Below are positions 35,871 through 42,268 of a stretch of DNA of 64,000 nucleotides, piece after piece; the first letter of the stretch is position 1; each line of letters begins with the position of its first letter. The notes beneath the pieces were generated by a model, which saw nothing but the letters and a program-made list of their open reading frames with translations, was not told the origin of the DNA and searched no databases. Origin of the DNA: Bacteroidota bacterium (lineage in GTDB: Bacteria > Bacteroidota > Bacteroidia > Flavobacteriales > Weeksellaceae); contig JAHIQD010000001.1 in NCBI GenBank assembly GCA_018902795.1, positions 62,001 through 126,000 on the forward strand, read 5' to 3'. A program made the translations under genes and the position numbers.

Positions 35871-35900
35871 CAAAAAGTTCAAGACTGGATCTTTTTGCTA

Positions 35901-36052
35901 AAAAATTGATATTTCTTCCATGAAAATCCCCAAAACTCGGGCGGAAAGAAAATGATTTTGTAAAATTTAATTTACTGCTGCCACTCAAACAGTGGGGATT
36001 TTTACGCTGGCTACCAGTAGAATGGATTGATAAGGAAGAAATATCAATTTTT
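35901..36052. repeat. 150-bp inverted-repeat (MITE-like) element
   Basis: Outer arms of 19 bp are perfect complements (35901-35919 and 36034-36052). Nested 10-bp arms AAAATCCCCA (35923-35932) and TGGGGATTTT (35993-36002) are also perfect. The element could fold into one long branched hairpin and carries no gene. The architecture suits a non-autonomous mobile or dispersed repeat; copy number elsewhere cannot be seen here. Confidence 0.55.
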
Positions 36053-36189
36053 ATTAACGCAAAAATCTCCCAGGTCAATTTTAATACTTCAAAATAGAAA
36101 GCCATGAAAACATTTGTTGCTTTACGGTTTTCCTTTTTGTGGGATTCATCAGAATGAGTATCTTTAAGACTTACCTATAAAAACTATTT

Positions 36190-37155
36190 ATGTCTCTAAC
36201 ATTTCTACTGTTGGTGCTGATCGGGGTACTGGTTACCCTTGGGATCATCACAAAAAAACTCGACGTCCTCACCTATTCTGAACCCGATAAAAACGGGAAC
36301 CGCAAACCAACCGGTTTTAAATGGAAACCTGTCACTTTTATCTTACTGTCCGTTTTGGCGGCACTGTTCCAGCCTATGAATTATGAAGTGATCAGCGTAG
36401 GTCACAAAGGGCTTCTCATCAATTTACTCGGCGATAAGCGGGGCGCTTCGAATACTGAAGAGGTTTCGGGAGTCGTGTTCTATAATAAATACACCCAGGA
36501 AATTCAGGAAGTTCCGCTCGACCAGAGGCATATTGAATATCCCGAATCTATTATCGTGGCCAAAGGCGGGTTCCCCTGCCCGATCAAGCCTTCGTTCAAC
36601 TATTCGGTGAAGGAATCTACCGCGTCTGATATGTTTACCAACCTGAGATCCACCTACAAAAAGGGCGGACTGGAAGCCATACAGGAAGGCTGGCTGAACA
36701 ATGCCATTATTGGCGCCATCAATGATGTGGCGAACCGGCATTCTATTGATTACCTGTTCAACAACCGGGAAACCTATGAGGCAGAAATTCTGTCAGAAGT
36801 GAATAAAAGAATCGGGAAATGGTTTATGGTTTCTCAGCTGAAAACCAATATCCAGCCTCCGAAAGCCATCCGCCAGTCGATTGAAGACAAGGCGACGGCT
36901 GATGCGGATGCGATTAAAGCGGAAGCTCAGGCAAGAGTTGCGCAGGCCGATGCACAAAGGAAAATACAGCTGGCGAAAGGAGATTCGGCTTCTGTGGTCA
37001 TCAGAGCGCAGGCAGAGGCAAAAGCCATCAGCCTGAAACAGCAGGAAATTACGCCTACTTATGTGGAATACCAGCGTGTGCTGAAATGGGATGGCGTGAT
37101 GCCGAGCACGGTGTTGGGGAGCGGGAGTGGTACGCTGTTGAATGTTAGTAAATAA
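36190..37155 (+). CDS. SPFH/prohibitin-domain membrane protein
   Basis: A 321-aa membrane protein with an N-terminal hydrophobic helix (about 2-20) and a second one (about 49-62). An SPFH/Band 7 domain follows (about 66-240, with NYEVISVGHKGLLINLLG) and then an Ala/Gln/Lys/Glu-rich coiled coil (about 235-290: KATADADAIKAEAQARVAQA) typical of prohibitin/stomatin-like oligomers. Such proteins form ring-shaped membrane scaffolds that stabilise proteases or transporters. It is isolated, with no adjacent NfeD or FtsH gene, so the partner is unknown. Confidence 0.85.
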   Translation: MSLTFLLLVLIGVLVTLGIITKKLDVLTYSEPDKNGNRKPTGFKWKPVTFILLSVLAALFQPMNYEVISVGHKGLLINLLGDKRGASNTEEVSGVVFYNKYTQEIQEVPLDQRHIEYPESIIVAKGGFPCPIKPSFNYSVKESTASDMFTNLRSTYKKGGLEAIQEGWLNNAIIGAINDVANRHSIDYLFNNRETYEAEILSEVNKRIGKWFMVSQLKTNIQPPKAIRQSIEDKATADADAIKAEAQARVAQADAQRKIQLAKGDSASVVIRAQAEAKAISLKQQEITPTYVEYQRVLKWDGVMPSTVLGSGSGTLLNVSK

Positions 37156-37260
37156 TTAGCCATAATAATAGAACTGATTCACAAAATTTCCTTTCATCCA
37201 ATCTATTCGTCAAATGCAAACTCTAACAGTCCCGTAGTATACAATTAAACAAATATTATT

Positions 37261-38358
37261 ATGAAAATTATTATATTCTTATTATTTTTAACGATTAACC
37301 TCTATGCGCAGAGTAGTACAACAATAAAAAATATTGCTGATTTTACTACAGGTGAAGAATTTCTCTCCCTTATAAATAAGAAGATAATAGTGGCATCATT
37401 AAGAAATGTTAATTTTTTGGATGTGAATGTTCAAACTACAAAAAAACATAAAACCGATTATAGAATTTTTGAGCCTGGTGAATTTCGTCCTTTAACTATC
37501 GGTGAGTATAATAGTATATTAGCAAATTCTTTATTATTAATTGATAGAGTTAAATTCGTCGAGGGTCAGAAAGAAATCACATTAAGTGAATTTAACGCAA
37601 AAATTTCTGCAGGTTCACAAACATATCCATCAGTAAAACTTTACGCAAAAAAAAATGATCAACACTTCGAATTTTTTAATACTTATGGAGGTCTTAATTT
37701 TGCCAATCTAATTCAATTTGATCTTTTAGAATATCATAAACTTAAAACAATAGGAAGAAAGTTTCTAAAAAAAGCTCATTTTAAAATAGACAACCGTTTA
37801 AACATATATTCAGCAATTCCCGCAATGTACACCAATAATGATGTCATAGTCGCTACCGATGTTAGAGTTTCGCATTCGGATCCCATGTCAGAAAAGGTAG
37901 ATGGTATATTTGTTTATATTAAAACTCAACTGGGAGATTATTCGATGATTCCAATCATCGGTTCTCACAATACAAAAACATTTGATGAAACGTATGTTGA
38001 GCTAAGTGAATATGACGACTATGTAGTAAAATATAACACCGAAGTGCCAAAAATGAAAAGTCTTCATTTAGAAAACACCAAAAAACAGCAAGAGGAACGC
38101 GAGAATTACTATAAAGAATATGTAAAATTAATTTACAAAAAATATGGAAATATTAATGGCAATCGGGTTCTAAGAGGAGAATTAGTTCCCGGAATGACAA
38201 AGGAAATGATGTTAGATGCATTTGAAGACAACGAGATGGACAATCATACAGTTTCTTTAATAGGGAGAGATAAATGGGAGTCATATATGTTTAAATCTGG
38301 GAATAAATACGTTCTTATATCTTTAAGGAATGAGGTTATATATTCAATTACAAAATAG
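37261..38358 (+). CDS. AT-rich hypothetical secreted protein
   Basis: A 365-aa protein with a signal peptide (about 1-17, NLYAQS). The mature part is mixed alpha/beta, rich in Lys, Asn, Ile and Tyr, with a C-terminal coiled-coil-like segment near 275-295 (KKQQEERENYYKEYVKL). It ends in a small domain (VPGMTKEMMLDAF, SGNKYVLISL) that resembles SmpA/OmlA-type repeats only loosely. No family recognised. Codon use is markedly more AT-rich than in genes on either side, and it lies next to a RAYT/REP region, suggesting recent acquisition. Function unknown. Confidence 0.7.
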   Translation: MKIIIFLLFLTINLYAQSSTTIKNIADFTTGEEFLSLINKKIIVASLRNVNFLDVNVQTTKKHKTDYRIFEPGEFRPLTIGEYNSILANSLLLIDRVKFVEGQKEITLSEFNAKISAGSQTYPSVKLYAKKNDQHFEFFNTYGGLNFANLIQFDLLEYHKLKTIGRKFLKKAHFKIDNRLNIYSAIPAMYTNNDVIVATDVRVSHSDPMSEKVDGIFVYIKTQLGDYSMIPIIGSHNTKTFDETYVELSEYDDYVVKYNTEVPKMKSLHLENTKKQQEERENYYKEYVKLIYKKYGNINGNRVLRGELVPGMTKEMMLDAFEDNEMDNHTVSLIGRDKWESYMFKSGNKYVLISLRNEVIYSITK

Positions 38359-38730
38359 TAAGATTAACCCTACCAAGAAGGCGATCACCCTTAAGCAGTA
38401 GTGGGACTCATGAATTTGAAGTAGAATTACTAGAGGTCATATGTAAGGATTGCTTCGCCGAATTTCATTTCGTGCGACAGCGGGGGTATTACGTATAAAT
38501 TAATCCACTCAGAAATAGTACATTTTAAAAATTGGTGTTTAATAAAAAATCCCTTTAAATATTATATCTATTTAAATTTGTTTAATATTAAAAGCTCTGA
38601 AACAAGCCGATTGTTTTACAGATCACCTATGATACCCTAATGACGCAAGGTCTGTGCGAGTGTGGAAAACTTTTACAGCTTATAGCGAGACTATTAATTT
38701 TTAACGCTTTCTATATCACATTCAATTTCC
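38359..38730. other. Gene-poor accessory spacer
   Basis: AT-rich spacer between the orphan secreted protein and the 31-codon mini-gene. It holds one REP-like element (38453-38487) and a TAAATTTG box (38573-38580) lacking a matching -33. A 46-codon plus-strand frame (38640-38780) has a hydrophobic stretch but overlaps the mini-gene promoter and is not supported. Confidence 0.4.
38453..38487 (+). repeat. REP-like element (copy a, direct)
   Basis: It reads a CGAA/TTCG short stem followed by TGCGACAGCGGGGG. The same tail pattern, TTCGTGCGGCAGCGGGGG, occurs in the copy directly behind the RAYT gene. Its stem sequence matches copy d (CTTCG..AATTTCATTTCGTGC). Confidence 0.55.
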
Positions 38731-38738
38731 TACTTTTG
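38731..38738 (+). promoter_or_regulatory. -7 element of the 31-codon mini-gene
   Basis: TACTTTTG is a perfect TAnnTTTG box. A TTTC at 38708-38711 sits at the right 19-nt spacing as a one-mismatch -33 element. Transcription would start near 38744, giving a leader of about 56 nt before the ATG at 38801. Confidence 0.45.
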
Positions 38739-38745
38739 TTTTTAG

Positions 38746-38789
38746 CTCGGGGCATTGGAAAACAAAAAGTTCCCGATTAAAACCTCGAG
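38746..38789 (+). promoter_or_regulatory. Leader with two mutually exclusive hairpins
   Basis: TCGGG (38747-38751) can pair with CCCGA (38772-38776). Alternatively CTCGGGG (38746-38752) can pair with CCTCGAG (38783-38789; one G-U). The two stems share their 5' arm, so only one can form. The arrangement sits in the predicted 5' leader of the mini-gene, 12 nt before its ATG. Confidence 0.4.
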
Positions 38790-38800
38790 AACCTATTCAA

Positions 38801-38896
38801 ATGGACTCAGACCATTTTTTAGATTTCCTCTTGGTATTGGTAAAAATAGTTGCACCTATTTTACCGTTACTCTATAAGAGGAGAAAAAAATCCTAG
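38801..38896 (+). CDS. 31-aa hydrophobic peptide, type I toxin-like
   Basis: A 31-codon frame with an acidic N-terminus (MDSDHFLD), a hydrophobic helix (FLLVLVKIVAPILPLLY) and a strongly basic tail (KRRKKS). This layout, including an Ala-Pro-Ile in the helix, resembles type I toxin peptides of the Fst/Ldr kind. It is bracketed by a TAnnTTTG promoter box, a foldable 56-nt leader and a Rho-independent terminator 10 nt after the stop, so it forms a self-contained unit of about 190 nt. No homology search was possible. It could also be a small stress or membrane peptide. Confidence 0.5.
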   Translation: MDSDHFLDFLLVLVKIVAPILPLLYKRRKKS

Positions 38897-38905
38897 TTAA
38901 GAAGG

Positions 38906-38929
38906 CCTCCCCGCTAGGGAGGTTTTTTT
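38906..38929 (+). terminator. Terminator of the 31-codon mini-gene
   Basis: CCTCCC-cgcta-GGGAGG, a perfect 6-bp GC-rich stem, is followed by seven T residues. It lies 10 nt after the stop codon. Confidence 0.85.
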
Positions 38930-38965
38930 ATTCTTAATTACGGAATAACGTAATTTTACTTACTC

Positions 38966-38996
38966 CAAATGTATAAAAATATTTCATCCTACAAAA
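38966..38996 (-). promoter_or_regulatory. Possible antisense promoter facing the mini-gene
   Basis: On the minus strand: TTTTG (38996-38992), 18-nt spacer, TACATTTG (38973-38966), a good TAnnTTTG promoter. A transcript starting near 38960 would run through the terminator and 3' end of the 31-codon gene as antisense RNA. No gene on the minus strand would otherwise explain it. Confidence 0.35.
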
Positions 38997-39127
38997 CAAA
39001 AATGTAAAACAGCAGGTAAACATAATGGTGAACTTTATGGTAAATGAGGTACTGATTTACATAGAGGCTGATGTATAGCTTGCTTTAGTCAGAAAAAAAG
39101 TTACTAACAGGCATCATTCTAAATAAG

Positions 39128-39161
39128 CTCCCGCCGCTGCCGCGCGAATCCTTTCGCGTGG
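39128..39161 (-). repeat. REP element (copy b, inverted) upstream of the RAYT gene
   Basis: Read on the minus strand: a perfect 6-bp hairpin CGCGAA-agga-TTCGCG followed by CGGCAGCGGCGGGAG. It is the inverted counterpart of the copy directly downstream of the transposase gene; both have the loop AGGA. Confidence 0.75.
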
Positions 39162-39225
39162 TTACAATAAGATCGCGCAATAATATCAGCAGAATTTTAT
39201 ATTTTTACGTAAAGCACAATAGTAA

Positions 39226-39792
39226 ATGAGCCGAAACTATAAATTCCATAATCCTGAAGGTCTTTATTTTATAAGCTTCGCAGTAGTGGGCTGGTTGGAT
39301 GTGTTCATCCGAAACGAGTATAAAGATTTATTTTTAGAAAGCGTAAGATTTTGCCAGAGAGAAAAAGGTTTGGAAATTCATGCGTGGTGCATTATGTCCA
39401 GCCATGTTCATTTGGTTTTCAGAAGTGTAAAAGGACAAAAGCCTGAATTGCTGATCGGTGATCTGAAAAGATTTACCAGCAAGGCCATGGTAAAAGCAAT
39501 TATGGAAAATCCTAAAGAAAGCCGGAAAGATTTTCTTTTGGAGGCTTTCAGGAAAGAAGCAGAAAAAAGTTCAAATGTCACTCATTATCAGTTTTGGCGC
39601 CACGACAATAAACCCATTGAATTATGGAGCAACCGTGTCATTAAACAAAAAATAGATTACGTGCATCAGAATCCTGTGGAAGCGGGTTTGGTTTTCAGAG
39701 CGGAAGATTACCGGTACAGCAGTGCAATTGATTATGCGGATGAAAAAGGGCTTCTGGATGGTATAGAAGTTTTCAGGATATTTGATTTTTGA
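39226..39792 (+). CDS. REP-associated tyrosine transposase (RAYT)
   Basis: A 188-aa single-strand transposase-like protein of the Y1/IS200-related RAYT group, thought to bind and process REP hairpins. The metal-binding HUH motif is H60-V-H62 (MSSHVHLVF), and the likely nucleophile is Tyr145 in IDYVHQNPVEAGLV. The N-terminal YFISFAVVGWLDVF and C-terminal YRYSSAIDY are family landmarks. It appears full length and intact. It is bracketed by an inverted pair of REP elements with identical loops, and two more REP-like copies lie nearby, so REP and transposase form a matched set. Confidence 0.93.
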   Translation: MSRNYKFHNPEGLYFISFAVVGWLDVFIRNEYKDLFLESVRFCQREKGLEIHAWCIMSSHVHLVFRSVKGQKPELLIGDLKRFTSKAMVKAIMENPKESRKDFLLEAFRKEAEKSSNVTHYQFWRHDNKPIELWSNRVIKQKIDYVHQNPVEAGLVFRAEDYRYSSAIDYADEKGLLDGIEVFRIFDF

Positions 39793-39812
39793 TCATGTTT
39801 AATATATTGGGG

Positions 39813-39847
39813 CCACACGAAAGGATTCGTGCGGCAGCGGGGGGAAA
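39813..39847 (+). repeat. REP element (copy c) downstream of the RAYT gene
   Basis: A perfect hairpin CACGAA-agga-TTCGTG is followed by CGGCAGCGGGGGG. It begins 21 nt after the RAYT stop codon and is oriented opposite to copy b, forming a bracketing pair. Confidence 0.75.
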
Positions 39848-39854
39848 TAACACT

Positions 39855-39885
39855 GCTTCGAATTTCATTTCGTGCCAGCAAGGGA
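39855..39885 (+). repeat. REP-like element (copy d)
   Basis: CTTCG..AATTTCATTTCGTGC..CAGCAAGGG is a diverged copy in the same direction as copy c, 8 nt behind it, sharing its stem sequence with copy a. Confidence 0.5.
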
Positions 39886-39905
39886 AATTAATTCAAATAA
39901 ATAAT

Positions 39906-40094
39906 ATGGATACCGTTTTTTGGATATGTGTAAAACTCATGCAGGTAATGAGCAATATGCTTGGGATTACCTATCAGCAATTGAATGTTATTTTGTTTGT
40001 AATAGTACACCCATCCATTACTCTAATTTTGTTTTTGAAATTCAGAAAATATAAAAGACTTTGGACAGAACAGCAAAACATAAAAAACACCTAA
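39906..40094 (+). CDS. Small membrane protein behind the REP pair
   Basis: A 62-aa protein starting MDTVFWICVKLM. Two hydrophobic segments (about 5-20 and 24-44) are followed by a basic tail (KFRKYKRLW..). An in-frame ATG at 39789 would add 39 residues translated from REP sequence, so the later start is chosen. Family not recognised. Placement just after the REP elements may mean it was carried along, or that the REPs inserted in its upstream region. Confidence 0.55.
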   Translation: MDTVFWICVKLMQVMSNMLGITYQQLNVILFVIVHPSITLILFLKFRKYKRLWTEQQNIKNT

Positions 40095-40145
40095 TCAAGG
40101 GAATGCTGTGTAAAGACTTCTGATTCAAGCCATCTAAAAAATCAC

Positions 40146-40153
40146 TATCTTTG
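40146..40153 (+). promoter_or_regulatory. -7 element before the lipoprotein/deacetylase pair
   Basis: TATCTTTG fits TAnnTTTG; TTC at 40124-40126 is a one-mismatch -33 at 19 nt. It lies 14 nt before the first possible ATG of the lipoprotein gene. Confidence 0.4.
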
Positions 40154-40166
40154 ATAAAACACAACA

Positions 40167-41273
40167 ATGAAAGCCGGGTACGTTATCAGGGATCAGGAGC
40201 AACCACATTTGGCAACTCCTGCTGTGGTGGACTGTATGTTCACGGGGAAAACCTGTCGCGACCTCCTTACATTTTTCACCCTCACTTTATTGTTTTTAAG
40301 TACTGTAGCCTGCAACGGCGGTAAATCGGCCGAAACGGTAAAAGGAACAGAGAAACCGGACACCGTAAAAAGGGATTCAGTTGAGAAGAAAACAGTGCAC
40401 GCCATTGATATTGATACGGCCGATTTCAATAAAAGAATACTCGCCTTAAGCAACAGTGACACCAGCGGCAGATGGCCTGTAAAAGCGCCCTATCCTTTGC
40501 CCGGCGCGCTATTGCCCTACCACAGAATTGTTGCCTTTTACGGAAATTTATATTCAACAAGAATGGGAATCTTAGGGGAACTGCCCCGAAAAGAAATGCT
40601 GGCGAAACTGGAGGGCGAAATAACCCAATGGAAAGCGGTAGATTCGACGGTGGAGACCATTCCTGCTTTGCACTATATTGCGGTGACGGCTCAGGGAGCA
40701 CCGGGAAAAAATAACATGCACCGCCTGCGAATGCCTTTTCACCAGATTGACACGGTGATCAGCTGGGCAAAACCCATCAATGCGCTGGTGTTTCTGGATA
40801 TTCAGGTGGGACACAGCTCCGTGAAAGCGGAAGTGACAGAACTGGTACCCTACCTTTCAATGCCTAACGTACATCTTGGAATAGATCCTGAATTTTCGAT
40901 GAAGAACGGAGAGCGGCCGGGTTCCAAAATTGGGTATTTTAATGCCGCTGATATTAATGATGCCATTGATATTTTGGCAGACCTCGTACGCAAAAACAAG
41001 TTGCCTCCAAAAATACTGGTTGTCCACCGGTTTACTCAGGCAATGGTGAAAAATTATAAAGAAATCAAAACTGTTCCCGAAGTTCAGATCGTCATGAATA
41101 TGGATGGGTTTGGAAGTAAAAGCTTAAAAAAAGACTCTTATGTGAGTTATATTTATAGAGAACCTGTGCAGTTTACCGGTTTCAAGTTATTTTATAAAAA
41201 TGATGCGAAATTGTACACTCCCGAAGAATTAATGAAATTCACTCCGATACCGATTTACATCCAGTACCAGTAA
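40167..41273 (+). CDS. Hypothetical lipoprotein paired with a deacetylase
   Basis: A lipoprotein of up to 368 aa. The lipobox is STVAC. The ATG at 40236 would give a more normal 26-residue signal peptide, while 40167 adds 23 unlikely residues. After a Lys/Thr/Glu linker comes a single domain (about 80-368) with alternating strands and helices suggesting a TIM barrel, e.g. NALVFLDIQVG and VHLGIDPEFSM, then KILVVHRFTQAMV. A carbohydrate-active role is conceivable, with the Asp/Glu of GIDPEF as candidate acids, but I cannot name the family. The next gene, a polysaccharide deacetylase, follows after 12 nt. Confidence 0.7.
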   Translation: MKAGYVIRDQEQPHLATPAVVDCMFTGKTCRDLLTFFTLTLLFLSTVACNGGKSAETVKGTEKPDTVKRDSVEKKTVHAIDIDTADFNKRILALSNSDTSGRWPVKAPYPLPGALLPYHRIVAFYGNLYSTRMGILGELPRKEMLAKLEGEITQWKAVDSTVETIPALHYIAVTAQGAPGKNNMHRLRMPFHQIDTVISWAKPINALVFLDIQVGHSSVKAEVTELVPYLSMPNVHLGIDPEFSMKNGERPGSKIGYFNAADINDAIDILADLVRKNKLPPKILVVHRFTQAMVKNYKEIKTVPEVQIVMNMDGFGSKSLKKDSYVSYIYREPVQFTGFKLFYKNDAKLYTPEELMKFTPIPIYIQYQ

Positions 41274-41285
41274 TTTAATTTTTGA

Positions 41286-42137
41286 GTGATGAAAAATATT
41301 GTTGAGTCCGTTTTTGTCGGGTTGTTTTTATGGGCCGGCTGTCAGCCGGAACCCGGTAAAATAACTGCCGGGACGCCGGTTATTAACGCTCCCGCAAAAA
41401 CCGCAGGGCAAAAAAAAGTCATGGCGGATGCGGCGACTGTTCTTTCAAGAAAAGAAGTGCCTGTTTTATGCTATCATAATATTAAGGATTTCGGGGCCAG
41501 TGCGGGTGAAAATACCAAAGTATATAGCGTAAAACCTGCTGCTTTTGCAGAACAGATGAAAGCTTTGGCGGATGCCGGATACCACACCGTTTTGCCGGAA
41601 CAGCTGTATAACTATTTAGTTTTTGACGGCCCATTACCCGAAAAACCCATCATGATCACCTTTGATGATACGAGGGAAGCACAGTTCAGTATTGGTGCTG
41701 TGGAAATGAAGAAATACGGTTTTAAAGGCGTGTTTTTTATCATGACCGTTTCTATTGACCGACCGGGATATATGAGCAAAGAGGAAATCAAAAGCTTATC
41801 GGACGATGGGCACGTTGTAGGTGCACATACCTGGGATCACCACATGGTCACTAAATACAAGGGAGACGACTGGGTTACACAATTAGTCAAACCAAAGGCT
41901 CAACTGGAGGAAATCATCGGTAAACCGGTAACGGATTTTGCTTATCCGTTTGGAGTCTGGAATACCGCAGCCATCACTGAAATAAAAAAGAGAGATTATA
42001 AAATGGCTTATATCCTGTCCACCAAAAGAGATCCTGCAGATCCGTTATATACCATCAGACGTATGATCGTTTCCGGAACCTGGTCCACTCAAGGGATGAT
42101 GAACGCTGTACATTCTTCTTTTACTAAAAAGGATTAG
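41286..42137 (+). CDS. Polysaccharide deacetylase lipoprotein
   Basis: A 283-aa envelope lipoprotein (lipobox LWAGC, Cys19) with a NodB-type carbohydrate esterase 4 domain (about 60-280). Motif 1 is ITFDDTRE (Asp-Asp). Motif 2 is GAHTWDHH with the His-x3-His zinc ligands. Motif 3 is FAYPFGVWN. All catalytic features are present, so it probably removes acetyl groups from peptidoglycan, a capsule or another GlcNAc polymer. It is co-transcribed with the preceding lipoprotein. Confidence 0.88.
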   Translation: MMKNIVESVFVGLFLWAGCQPEPGKITAGTPVINAPAKTAGQKKVMADAATVLSRKEVPVLCYHNIKDFGASAGENTKVYSVKPAAFAEQMKALADAGYHTVLPEQLYNYLVFDGPLPEKPIMITFDDTREAQFSIGAVEMKKYGFKGVFFIMTVSIDRPGYMSKEEIKSLSDDGHVVGAHTWDHHMVTKYKGDDWVTQLVKPKAQLEEIIGKPVTDFAYPFGVWNTAAITEIKKRDYKMAYILSTKRDPADPLYTIRRMIVSGTWSTQGMMNAVHSSFTKKD

Positions 42138-42168
42138 CATCTGCTGATGATATAGATTTAATTTCTAC

Positions 42169-42181
42169 CGCTGCCGCATCA
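42169..42181 (-). repeat. Decayed REP tail
   Basis: On the minus strand it reads TGCGGCAGCGGT, matching the tail of the REP copies around the RAYT gene; the adjacent hairpin is not preserved. Low certainty, since the match is only about 12 bases. Confidence 0.25.
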
Positions 42182-42268
42182 GGAAATAATTAAACTGCCC
42201 AAAGTCAGAAGACCTTGAGCAGTAAAAAACTGATTGCTAACCAATCATTCTGTTATTTAAAACAGATT

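Larger units (their letters stand above)
35406..36189. other. Repeat-rich gene-free region
   Basis: About 780 nt without a credible gene. It contains three TTTCCAT copies at exact 10-bp spacing (35414, 35424, 35434), an 11-bp tandem array (35576-35652), a 27-bp near-perfect palindrome (35844-35870) and a 150-bp inverted-repeat element (35901-36052). Long frames reading through these repeats have biased, low-complexity translations and are not believable genes. Confidence 0.6.

Noticed and set aside
35692..36105. 137-codon minus-strand frame over the repeat region
   Set aside because: It reads through the 13-bp-arm palindrome and the nested inverted repeat, and its composition follows those repeats; no signal, domain or promoter supports it.
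38640..38780. 46-codon frame with a hydrophobic stretch before the mini-gene
   Set aside because: It overlaps the promoter and leader of the better-supported 31-codon gene and has no promoter of its own.
39789..39905. N-terminal extension of the small membrane protein behind the RAYT gene
   Set aside because: These 39 codons translate REP DNA; the ATG at 39906 gives a normal membrane protein start.
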